From contig CAMLFJ010000025.1 of assembly GCA_946479205.1 (NCBI GenBank), positions 1 to 13,533 on the forward strand: DNA of 13,533 bases, in the 5' to 3' direction. Within the stretch, counting starts at the first letter, position 1. Each line of letters begins with the position of its first letter. This document shows, in pieces, positions 7,213 through 13,533 of the stretch. The DNA comes from an uncultured bacterium (lineage in GTDB: Bacteria; Methylomirabilota; Methylomirabilia; Rokubacteriales; CSP1-6). A program made the translations under genes and the position numbers. The notes below the pieces were generated by a model. That model was not told where the DNA came from, made no database searches, and worked only from the letters and a program-made list of their open reading frames with translations.

Positions 7213-8097
7213 GTGATCCGCCTGCTGCTCCTCCTGGTCCTCGCGCTCGCAGGATGCGCCGGCAGCCGCGGCGCGCCCGCTCGCGCGGATCAGCTCGATG
7301 CGTCGCTTCGCGAAGAGGTCCACAGCGTGTCGGTCGTCGCCGCCGACGCCAAGATCGTCGTCACCACCTACCGTCCGCGCGCCTGGGGGCCGTTTCCGTG
7401 GATCGTCATGAGTCACGGCACCGCGCCGACGCCGGAGGCCAACCGCACGATCGGCCGCTACCGATCCTTGAACCCGATCCGCGAATGGGTGCGGCGTGGC
7501 TACGCAGTGGTCGTGCCGGTACGGCGTGGCTACGGTGCGAGCGGCGGAGAAAAGTTTGGCGACTCGTACGGCAACTGCGCCAGGCCCGATTTCCGTCGGG
7601 CGGGTGAAGGCGCGGCGCTGGATCTCCTCGCCACCATCGAGTGGGCGAAGACGCAGAGCGACCTCGATCCGAAGCGCTGGCTGCTGGTCGGCCAGAGCGC
7701 CGGTGGGTTCGCCTCGATCTATACCGCGTCGAAGCGCCCGGAAGGGCTGGTCGCGGTGCTCGCGTTCGCGCCCGGTCGCGGCGGCCGCCCGGACACGCAT
7801 CCGGGCCTGCCCTGCGCGCCGAAGCCGGTGGCCAAGCTGTTCGCGTCGATCGCGCCGGACATCGCGGTGCCGGTGTTGTGGTTCTACGCCGAGAACGACG
7901 CGTACATCGGCCCGGTCGCTGCGAAGCTCTGGTTCGAGAGCTTCCGCGCAGCCGGGGGCCGGGGCGACTTCGTGATGCTACCGCCGTTTCCCGAGAACCG
8001 CGGCCATGGCGTCTATCCCTCGTCCGCCGGCACGCCCCTGTGGACCGCGGCCGTGGCCACGTTCTTCCGCGCGCACCAGATCACCCTGCCGTTCTAG
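7213..8097 (+). CDS. Lipoprotein alpha/beta-hydrolase (dienelactone hydrolase/S9-like)
   Basis: A 294-residue exported hydrolase. The N-terminus VIRLLLLLVLALAGC ends in a lipobox, L12-A-G-C15, so it is probably lipid-anchored. The alpha/beta-hydrolase fold is marked by IVMSHGT (64-70, oxyanion strand), RRGYGASGG (104-112), the nucleophile elbow GQSAGG with Ser162, an acid candidate Asp229 in YAENDAYIG, and His265 in RGHGVYP. The triad therefore appears complete. Substrate is unknown; an ester or small peptide bond is likely. GTG 7213 is chosen because it gives the signal peptide at once, although the ribosome site is weak. It follows the SBP gene after the palindromic repeat and may not be co-transcribed. 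It has visibly more A/T in third positions than its neighbours and is followed by a broken ligase fragment, hinting at acquisition or rearrangement. Confidence 0.85.
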   Translation: MIRLLLLLVLALAGCAGSRGAPARADQLDASLREEVHSVSVVAADAKIVVTTYRPRAWGPFPWIVMSHGTAPTPEANRTIGRYRSLNPIREWVRRGYAVVVPVRRGYGASGGEKFGDSYGNCARPDFRRAGEGAALDLLATIEWAKTQSDLDPKRWLLVGQSAGGFASIYTASKRPEGLVAVLAFAPGRGGRPDTHPGLPCAPKPVAKLFASIAPDIAVPVLWFYAENDAYIGPVAAKLWFESFRAAGGRGDFVMLPPFPENRGHGVYPSSAGTPLWTAAVATFFRAHQITLPF

Positions 8098-8167
8098 AAC
8101 TCGGGGCGCGCCTGCCCGACTGAATCAGCGGCAGCGAGAATCTCGGATAGATAGGCAACGTCGCCCG

Positions 8168-8302
8168 CCCGTCCTTCGGCCGCGCACGCAACCACTCAAA
8201 CCGTGAGATATGCGCCTGATCGAAGACGGCTATCTCACCGTCGAGAGTGAATGAATGAGCGGGGAGCGCAGCCAGCGCCTTCCCTAAGATCGGGAAACCG
8301 CG
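8168..8302 (-). pseudogene. Remnant of an ATP-dependent DNA ligase (LigD-type ligase domain)
   Basis: Translating the minus strand from 8302 gives an uninterrupted stretch. It reads RGFPILGKALAALPAHS, then FTLDGEIAVFDQ, then AHISRFEWLRARPKDG. This resembles the segment around the DGE motif in the adenylation domain of ATP-dependent DNA ligases of the LigD type, from memory of that family. There is no start codon and no KxDG nucleotidyl-lysine motif, and the similarity fades below about 8168. The recognisable part begins exactly at the TAA of the oxidoreductase gene (8305-8303), which looks like a recombination junction. The region 8098-8302 holds no other gene that I can see. Confidence is moderate because only about 45 residues are involved. 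Confidence 0.55.
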
Positions 8303-9346
8303 TTAAAGGTCCTTCACGTCCACGGTCTGGCCGGTGGTGGCGCTGCGGGTGACCGCGTCGGTGAACTCCATGTAGCGCACGCCGTCCTCGAAGGTGGTGC
8401 GCGCGACCTTCTCCCGGCCGCGGATCGCGTTGACGAACTCCTCCTCGACCCGCCAGCCGATGCGCGTCCGGGGCGGCACCGGGATCTCGCGCAGCGCGGA
8501 CTCCCCCCGGCGGGCCCCGGTGAGGCGGAGCGCGTCGCCTTCCAGTCTCACCGTCCCCTCGCTCCCGTAGATCCACGCCTCGGAGGCGGGGGCGAGCGCG
8601 GTCACCGAGCTGAAGCGCAGGTGGGCGACCGCGCCGCGCCGGAGCTGGGCGAGGATGTCGACGTGATCGGGGACCTTGACCTCCTGGGTCGCGCCGCTCG
8701 CGTCCTTCCGCTTCGGCACCGCGACCTTGGTCATCGAGGTCACCCGCTGTGCGGGGCCGAGCCAGCGCATCATCGCCTCGTACCAGATCCCCATGTTGAG
8801 GATGTTGTGCCCGCTCATGGCCACGTCGTGCCGCCAGTGCAGCGGGGCGTCCGGCTCCACGAAGCGGCCCGGCGAGGACTGCAGCTCGACCGCGAGCACC
8901 TCGCCCAGGAAGCCCTCGGCGAGCAGCGCCTGGACGGTGGCGTCCAGCTCGAGGGTGTGGGGCGCGGGCACGAGCTGGGCGATCAGGCTCGGCGCCTTGC
9001 GCGAGGCCTCCAGCATGCGCCGGCCCTCGGCCGCGTTCATGGCCATCCGCGCCTCGCAGAGGACGTGCTTGCCCGCGCCGAGCGCGGCGGTCGTCATCTC
9101 GCAGTGCGTGTAGGGCCAGGTGCCGATGCACACCGCGTCGATGTCGGGCGCGTTGACGATCTCCTGCCAGCTCGCGTGCACCCGGCCGATGCCGAACTCC
9201 TTGGCGACCCGCTCCCCCGACTCCTTCGACCGGTTGGCCACCGCGACCAGCTCGAGCCCGGGCTGGGCCCGGAGCTTGGGGAGGTGGTGCTTGCGCGTGT
9301 TGGCGCCGGCGCCGATGAAGCCTACGCGGATCTTGGAGTCGGTCAT
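8303..9346 (-). CDS. Gfo/Idh/MocA-family oxidoreductase-like protein with altered catalytic residues
   Basis: A 347-residue protein of normal family length. Residues 6-14 (IRVGFIGAG) form the Rossmann dinucleotide-binding loop, followed by the usual LVAVANRS strand and a VCIGTWPYTH segment. The C-terminal half is the alpha/beta dimer domain (GxIxxWYEAMM near 186-193, YGSEGTVRLEG later). The family signature EKP is here E98-A-R100 (CEARMA). The usual D-x-G-x-H segment is N184-M-G-I-W188. So the Lys, Asp and His commonly used in catalysis all appear replaced. It may bind NAD(P) without standard sugar-dehydrogenase chemistry. ATG 9346 overlaps the stop of the upstream cinA-like gene (ATGA), so the two are coupled. 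The substrate is unknown. Confidence 0.88.
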   Translation of the reverse strand: MTDSKIRVGFIGAGANTRKHHLPKLRAQPGLELVAVANRSKESGERVAKEFGIGRVHASWQEIVNAPDIDAVCIGTWPYTHCEMTTAALGAGKHVLCEARMAMNAAEGRRMLEASRKAPSLIAQLVPAPHTLELDATVQALLAEGFLGEVLAVELQSSPGRFVEPDAPLHWRHDVAMSGHNILNMGIWYEAMMRWLGPAQRVTSMTKVAVPKRKDASGATQEVKVPDHVDILAQLRRGAVAHLRFSSVTALAPASEAWIYGSEGTVRLEGDALRLTGARRGESALREIPVPPRTRIGWRVEEEFVNAIRGREKVARTTFEDGVRYMEFTDAVTRSATTGQTVDVKDL

Positions 9347-9843
9347 GATGTCTCTCCCGCTTGTTGGAGACAGGTGTCGAGCAGCTCGAGCGCGGCTCGG
9401 GTGAACGCCCACATGTTGGCTTCGCGATCGCTCCGCCCGGTCTCCAGCGTGCGGGCCATCTCGACCGCGCCCGCGACCGCGAAGCACGAGTGCCCGGCCG
9501 CGTCACCGTAGCGATTGCCGGTGGGGCCGGCCGCGCCGGTCTCGGCGAGCGCCCAGGTGGTGCCGAGCCGCTCGCGGATCGTCTTCGCGTTGATCCGAGC
9601 CGCCGCCTCCGTGCTGGAGCGGATGCCGCGCACCGCGTCGTCGGGCAGCATGAGCAGGCTGCGCCGAGCGGCCTGGGTGTAGATCACCCCACCGCCCATG
9701 AAGTACGCGGACGCCCCCGGGATCGCCAGCAGCGCGGCCGAGATCAGGCCGCCCGTCGAGGACTCCGAGATCGCGATCGTCTCTTTTCGCGCGATGAGGC
9801 GCTGAGCGACGGACGCGGCGAGGGCGGAGAGCAGCTCGGGCAC
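9343..9843 (-). CDS. CinA C-terminal-domain protein, NMN amidohydrolase-like (PncC family)
   Basis: A stand-alone CinA C-terminal domain of 166 residues, the size of PncC. Known members hydrolyse nicotinamide mononucleotide to nicotinate mononucleotide plus ammonia, recycling pyridine nucleotides in the cytoplasm. Family motifs are SESSTGG (26-32; the usual form is ESCTGG, and the serine after Glu is kept), GGGVIYTQAAR (50-60), and ETGAAGPTGNRYG (101-113; usually TGIAGPxG). In the YxNxxK motif the lysine position is Arg60 here, and Asn is Gln57, so activity could differ from classic PncC. The start is GTG 9843, which gives the complete N-terminal helix; its ribosome site is poor and an inverted repeat lies directly upstream. 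It is followed, with a 4-nt overlap, by the oxidoreductase-like gene. The family call is firm, the exact reaction less so. Confidence 0.82.
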   Translation of the reverse strand: MPELLSALAASVAQRLIARKETIAISESSTGGLISAALLAIPGASAYFMGGGVIYTQAARRSLLMLPDDAVRGIRSSTEAAARINAKTIRERLGTTWALAETGAAGPTGNRYGDAAGHSCFAVAGAVEMARTLETGRSDREANMWAFTRAALELLDTCLQQAGETS

Positions 9844-9859
9844 GGGGTAGTGGTACCCC
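9844..9859. repeat. Short inverted repeat upstream of the pncC-like gene
   Basis: GGGGTA (9844-9849), the 4-nt spacer GTGG, then TACCCC (9854-9859). It touches the GTG start of the minus-strand gene and lies in the 69-nt divergent gap before nudC. It could be an operator or a hairpin that masks translation initiation. A chance palindrome is also possible. Confidence 0.3.
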
Positions 9860-9912
9860 GGGCGGGGCCGGAGCGCAACCGGGTTTTCTCCGTGATAGAC
9901 TCGGGCGCGCCG

Positions 9913-10800
9913 ATGACGACCACGATGACTCCGCTATCCGTCTACCTGCCGTTCAACATGGATTGCCTGCGCGGCGAGTTCGTGCCCGCCAAGCGCGGAG
10001 CGGGCGGGCCGCCCGCCGGCGCCGGCCGCTGGCTCGTCGTCCAGGACCAGAAACTCCTCGTGGCGCCCGACGGCGACGGCTTCCGCCTGCCCGCCGGCGC
10101 CACCCCGGAGGCGCCGCCGCGCGGCCTCGATGGCCTGGGCCCGCGCCACTGGCTCGGCACGTGGGCGGGCGAGCCCTGCTGGGTCGCCGCGCTACCCAAG
10201 GGGGCGCCGGTGCCGGACGGGCTCCGACCGGAGACGCTCGTGCCGATGCAGGGCACGCGGCTGCCCGACGATCTGCTGACCATGGGCGGCATGGCCATGC
10301 AGCTCCTCTACTGGGAGTCCACGAGCGGGCACTGCCCGCGCTGCGGCGCGCCGACCGGCCGCCTCGAGGGCGAGTGGGGCAAGCGCTGCGGGGGGTGCAG
10401 CTACGAGCACTACCCGCATCTGCATCCCGCGGTCATCGTGCTGGTGCGCGACGGCGACCGCGTGCTCCTCGCGCGCAAGGCGATCTGGGCGCCCGGCCGC
10501 TACGCGCTGGTCGCCGGCTTCGTGGACAACGGCGAGTCGCTCGAGGGCTGCGTGGCGCGCGAGGTCAAGGAAGAGGTCGGGGTGGACGTCAAGGACATCC
10601 AGTACGTGGGCAGCCAGAACTGGCCCTTCCCGAGCCAGATCATGCTCGGCTTCATCGCGAGCTACGCGGGCGGCGAGATCACCATCGACCGCGAGGAGCT
10701 CGAGGACGCGCGGTGGTTTCCGCGCACCGAGATGCCGGTGGGCCCGGCCCGTCATTCCATCGCGGGCTGGATCATCCGTCACTTCTCGGGCAGTGTCTGA
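9913..10800 (+). CDS. nudC: NADH pyrophosphatase (NudC-like Nudix hydrolase)
   Basis: A cytoplasmic hydrolase of 295 residues that in this family splits NAD(H) to NMN(H) and AMP, and removes NAD caps from RNA in E. coli. An N-terminal NUDIX-like domain (about 9-125) is followed by a four-cysteine zinc ribbon: CPRC (141-144) and CGGC (159-162). The Nudix box runs from G202 to V224, with E208 and the REVKEEVG core at 216-223. The NudC-specific segment reads SQNWPFPSQ (234-242), against the usual SQPWPFPxS, which separates it from other Nudix enzymes. ATG 9913 is taken as the start; ATG 9925 is equally possible because neither has a clear ribosome site. It is divergent from the pncC-like gene, and both act on pyridine nucleotides in known families. 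The N-terminal part is more divergent than the rest. Confidence 0.9.
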   Translation: MTTTMTPLSVYLPFNMDCLRGEFVPAKRGAGGPPAGAGRWLVVQDQKLLVAPDGDGFRLPAGATPEAPPRGLDGLGPRHWLGTWAGEPCWVAALPKGAPVPDGLRPETLVPMQGTRLPDDLLTMGGMAMQLLYWESTSGHCPRCGAPTGRLEGEWGKRCGGCSYEHYPHLHPAVIVLVRDGDRVLLARKAIWAPGRYALVAGFVDNGESLEGCVAREVKEEVGVDVKDIQYVGSQNWPFPSQIMLGFIASYAGGEITIDREELEDARWFPRTEMPVGPARHSIAGWIIRHFSGSV

Positions 10801-10817
10801 ATGTAAGACCTGACCCC
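10801..10817. repeat. Possible fragment of a dispersed REP-type repeat
   Basis: ATGTAAGACCTGACCCC directly follows the nudC stop. It resembles one arm (GGGGTCAGGTCTTACAT on the other strand) of intergenic repeats I recall near REP-associated transposases in GC-rich bacteria. The partner arm is not visible here, so it would be a partial copy. Confidence 0.35.
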
Positions 10818-10830
10818 ACCGAGGAGCGCC

Positions 10831-12174
10831 ATGCGAGACGAGCAGAGCATCGAGACCGAGGCGACCGAGCTGCTGCGCACCATGATCCGCAACGCGTGCG
10901 TCAACGACGGCACCGTGGCCTCCGGCCAGGAGACGCGGAGCTGCGCGGCGCTCGAGGACTACTTCGCGGGGGCGGGGGTCGCGTGCGAGCGCTACACCTC
11001 CGAGCCGGGGCGCGAGAGCCTCATCGCGCGCATCGAGGGCTCGGACCCCAAGGCCCCGCGGCTGCTCCTCATGGGCCACACCGACGTGGTGCCGGTGAGC
11101 CCCGACGGCTGGAAGCGCGACCCCTTCGGCGGCGAGCTGGTGGACGGGGTGGTCTGGGGCCGCGGCGCCATCGACATGCTGAACCTCACGAGCACGATGG
11201 CGGTGGCGACCCGGCGGCTGGCCAAGAGCGGGTTCCGCCCGCGCGGCACCCTCATCTACCTGGCGGTGGCGGACGAGGAGGCGGGCGGCAATCTCGGCGC
11301 GGGGCATCTCGTGGAGCGGCGGCCCGACGCGGTGAAGGCGGACTACGTCATCACCGAGAGCGGCGGCGTGCCGATCCCCACCAGCAAGGGCCACGTGCTC
11401 GGGGTGACGGTGGGCGAGAAGGGGGCCAACTGGCGACGGCTAACCGTGGCTGGCACGCCCGGCCACGGCTCGCGCCCGTTCCGCACCGACAATGCGCTGG
11501 TCACCGCGGCCGAAGTCGTGCGACGCATCGCGGCCTACCAGCCGAAGGCCCGTATCCTCGACGTGTGGCGCGAGTACGTGAAGGCGATGGATCTCGGGCC
11601 CGAGCTGACCGCCGGGCTCACCGATCCCGCGCGCGTGCTGGAGACGGTGCGCGGGATGGACAACCTGGCCCTGGCCCGCGAGGCCCACGCCTGCACCCAC
11701 ACCACGTTCTCGCCGAACGTCATGCACGGCGGGGTGAAGACCAACGTGATCCCGGACCGCGTGGAGATCGACGTGGACATCCGCGCGCTGCCCGGGGTGA
11801 CGAGCGACGAGGTGGACGTGATGCTGCGGGAGGCGATCGGCGACCTGGGCCCGCGGGTGAGCGTCCGGACCGGTCGCGGACAGGAAGGCTCGCTCAGCAC
11901 CCATGACACCCCGCTGGTGGCCGCGATGGAGCGGGTCACCTCGCGGCTCATGCCGGGCAGTCGCGTGGTGCCCAAGATGACCACCGGCGGCACCGACGCC
12001 AAGTTCTTCCGCTGGCAGGGCGTCCCCGCCTACGGCTTCGGCCTGCAGTCGCTCCGCATCCCGTACACCGACTACCCGCTCATGTTCCACGGCCACAACG
12101 AGCGCGTGGACACCGAGAGCCTCAAGCTCTCCGCGATGATGTGGGAGACGCTCGCGCGCGAGTTCCTCGGCTGA
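10831..12174 (+). CDS. M20 family metallopeptidase (ArgE/DapE/CPG2-like)
   Basis: A 447-residue zinc-dependent amidohydrolase or peptidase with no signal peptide. Metal and catalytic residues are in place: H83 and D85 in LLMGHTDVVPV, D115 in GRGAIDM, catalytic E149 and metal-binding E150 in DEEAGG, E176 in ITESGG, and a C-terminal histidine in FHGHNERVD (about 420-422). The lid/dimerisation domain lies about 190-320, with TVAGTPGHGSRP and the DVDIRALPG strand. Known relatives remove acyl groups from amino acids or split dipeptides; the substrate here is unknown. ATG 10831 has GAGGAG about 4 nt upstream. It follows nudC by 30 nt, so co-transcription is possible. Its stop lies 3 nt from that of the convergent aminotransferase gene. 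Confidence 0.92.
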   Translation: MRDEQSIETEATELLRTMIRNACVNDGTVASGQETRSCAALEDYFAGAGVACERYTSEPGRESLIARIEGSDPKAPRLLLMGHTDVVPVSPDGWKRDPFGGELVDGVVWGRGAIDMLNLTSTMAVATRRLAKSGFRPRGTLIYLAVADEEAGGNLGAGHLVERRPDAVKADYVITESGGVPIPTSKGHVLGVTVGEKGANWRRLTVAGTPGHGSRPFRTDNALVTAAEVVRRIAAYQPKARILDVWREYVKAMDLGPELTAGLTDPARVLETVRGMDNLALAREAHACTHTTFSPNVMHGGVKTNVIPDRVEIDVDIRALPGVTSDEVDVMLREAIGDLGPRVSVRTGRGQEGSLSTHDTPLVAAMERVTSRLMPGSRVVPKMTTGGTDAKFFRWQGVPAYGFGLQSLRIPYTDYPLMFHGHNERVDTESLKLSAMMWETLAREFLG

Positions 12175-12177
12175 GCG

Positions 12178-13530
12178 CTAGCCGGCCGCCGCGACGTCAC
12201 GCTGGAGCGAGTCGACGCTGTCGGCCACCAGGGCGACCAGCTCGTCCACCTCGGCGGCGGTGATGCAAAGCGGCGGAGCCAGGCGGAGCACGGTGCCGCG
12301 CGCGTAGATGATGGCGCCGCGCTCCCACGCCTTGCGGTCGAGCTCGGCCACCAGCTTGGCGTCGAGCGGCTTGCCGGAGCCGTCGGGCTGCACGAAGTCC
12401 ACGCAGACCAGGAGGCCGCGGCCGCGGACCTCGCCCACGATCGGGTGCTTGCCCACCGCCCGGCGCAGATTCTCGAGCAGTCGGGTCCCCATCGCCTCCG
12501 CGTTCGCCACCAGCTTGTCCTGCTCCATGATGCGCAGGTTGGCGAGCGCGGCCGCGCAGGCCACCGGATGCGCCGCGTAGGTGTTGGGGTGCACGTTCTC
12601 CTGGGTGGTGGTGTCCGAGAAGACCTCGGCGAGCCGGCCGCGCGCGATGCTGGCGGAGAGCGGGATGTAGCCCGAGGTGATGCCCTTGGCCACCGACAGG
12701 AGGTCGGGCACGACCTGGTCGTGCTCGACCGCGAACCACCGGCCGGTGCGCCCGAAGCCGGTGATCACCTCGTCGGCGATCATCAGCACGTCCAGCTCGT
12801 CGCAGAGCGCGCGCACCGCGCGGAGCCAGCCGATCGGCGGCATGATGAAGCCGCCCGAGGAGAGCACCGGCTCCATGATCACCGCCGACACCGTGTCGGG
12901 CCCCTCGCGCACGATCGCCTCGCGCAGCTCGGCGATGCGGCGCGCGATCAGCTCCGCCTCGGTGCCACCCGCGAGATCGCGGAAGGGATGCGGCGGCTTC
13001 ACCTTCGCGAAGCCGGGCACCTCGAGCGGGGCGTAGGCCTGCGACAGGTGGGGCAGACCGCAGATCGCGAAGGTGCCCATGGTAGCGCCGTGGTAGCCGC
13101 CCTCGAGCGAGATCACCTTGTACTTGCCCGCCTTGCCGGCGGCGAGCCAGTACTGCCGGGCGATCTGCATGGAGCGCTCGTTGGCTTCGGAGCCGCTCAC
13201 CGCGAACATGGTGTAGCGCAGGTCGCCCGGAGTGAGCGCCGAGAGCTTCGCGGCCAGCTCCGCGGCCGGGCGATTGGAGAACTGCCGGGTGGTCGGGTAG
13301 TACGCGAGCCGTACCGTCTGCTCGGCGATCGCCTCCGCGATCTCGCGGCGGCCGTGCCCCACGTTGACGACCGCGAGCCCGGCGAAGCCGTCGAGGAGCT
13401 TCTTGCCCTGCTCCGTCCAGACCCAGACGCCTTCCGCCCGATCGATCACCAGCTCCTCGTCGGACAGGAACGGATGGTCCTGCGTCTTGTGCGTCCAGAG
13501 GTGATTGATCATCTTCGGGTCGGTCGTCAT
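12178..13530 (-). CDS. PLP-dependent class-III aminotransferase (omega-amino acid transaminase type)
   Basis: A complete protein of 450 residues, normal for fold-type I class-III transaminases. The cofactor lysine is K282 in SVAKGITSGYIPL. The phosphate-binding SGSEAN is at 112-117, the ring-stacking pair Y146-H147 in GGYHG, the D253 that pairs with pyridine nitrogen is in IADEVITGFGRTG, and T317 is in HPNTYAAHP. Overall pattern (DGFAGLAVVNVGHG, YYPTTRQFSNRPA) resembles beta-alanine/omega-amino acid:pyruvate transaminases and putrescine-type enzymes, which move a terminal amino group to a keto acid in the cytoplasm. The specific amine donor is not decided. ATG 13530 is 3 nt from the window end, so promoter and ribosome site are not visible. 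It is convergent with the M20 gene. Confidence 0.93.
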   Translation of the reverse strand: MTTDPKMINHLWTHKTQDHPFLSDEELVIDRAEGVWVWTEQGKKLLDGFAGLAVVNVGHGRREIAEAIAEQTVRLAYYPTTRQFSNRPAAELAAKLSALTPGDLRYTMFAVSGSEANERSMQIARQYWLAAGKAGKYKVISLEGGYHGATMGTFAICGLPHLSQAYAPLEVPGFAKVKPPHPFRDLAGGTEAELIARRIAELREAIVREGPDTVSAVIMEPVLSSGGFIMPPIGWLRAVRALCDELDVLMIADEVITGFGRTGRWFAVEHDQVVPDLLSVAKGITSGYIPLSASIARGRLAEVFSDTTTQENVHPNTYAAHPVACAAALANLRIMEQDKLVANAEAMGTRLLENLRRAVGKHPIVGEVRGRGLLVCVDFVQPDGSGKPLDAKLVAELDRKAWERGAIIYARGTVLRLAPPLCITAAEVDELVALVADSVDSLQRDVAAAG

Positions 13531-13533
13531 GGC

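Noticed and set aside
8209..8253. 14-aa plus-strand ORF starting ATGCGCCTGATC in the intergenic region
   Set aside because: The opposite strand of this segment encodes the ligase-like remnant, which explains its protein-like look.
9347..9487. N-terminal extension of the oxidoreductase-like protein
   Set aside because: It runs over the cinA-like gene in another frame. ATG 9346 with its ATGA overlap and directly following Rossmann motif is the better start.

Overview
The window is about 13.5 kb of very GC-rich DNA, roughly 70% by eye. Genes are tightly packed, GTG and TTG starts are common, and many neighbours overlap by 4 nt. Gene content (ABC and TRAP transporters, a Tat-exported family-5 solute-binding protein, peptidase and transaminase genes) fits a heterotrophic, nutrient-scavenging Gram-negative-type bacterium. 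An uncultured soil lineage such as Rokubacteria/Methylomirabilota, or a high-GC proteobacterium, is possible. That placement is inference from style, because no rRNA or other marker gene is present.

Layout. (1) 1-1685, plus strand: 3' end of a two-domain ABC permease gene and its ATPase gene (FbpBC/PotA type). (2) 5223-1696, minus strand: a five-gene operon. It encodes a 356-aa protein of unknown function, a UGSC-family selenoprotein read through an in-frame UGA, a 42-aa small protein, and the TRAP subunits DctQ and DctM. Three of the four junctions are GTGA overlaps; the fourth is a 3-nt gap with a strong ribosome site. (3) 5224-5356: a divergent promoter region. (4) 5357-8097, plus strand: a Tat-exported SBP_bac_5 protein, a palindromic repeat, and a lipoprotein alpha/beta-hydrolase. 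(5) 8098-8302: no intact gene, but a recognisable scrap of an ATP-dependent DNA ligase on the minus strand. (6) 9843-8303, minus strand: a CinA C-terminal-like amidohydrolase overlapping a Gfo/Idh/MocA-type protein. (7) 9913-12174, plus strand: a NudC-like NADH pyrophosphatase and an M20 peptidase. (8) 13530-12178, minus strand: a class-III aminotransferase, convergent with the peptidase gene and 3 nt from it.

The most notable content is the operon of region 2. Plain ORF calling breaks the selenoprotein into two unrelated-looking fragments (4149-3880 and 3858-3640). They are one frame joined by UGA, giving G-L-U-G-S-C-T with a plausible bacterial SECIS hairpin directly downstream. Tight coupling to a conserved-looking partner, a novel small ORF and a TRAP permease pair without a DctP gene suggests a selenium-dependent redox or processing step tied to uptake of an unknown, probably carboxylate-like, substrate. 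The selenoprotein call rests on direct sequence evidence plus known family features; the link to transport is inference from operon structure. No Sec machinery genes (selA, selB, selC, selD) lie in the window.

The pncC-like and nudC-like genes are divergent neighbours, and both families act on NMN/NAD(H). The remaining genes show no clear shared pathway.
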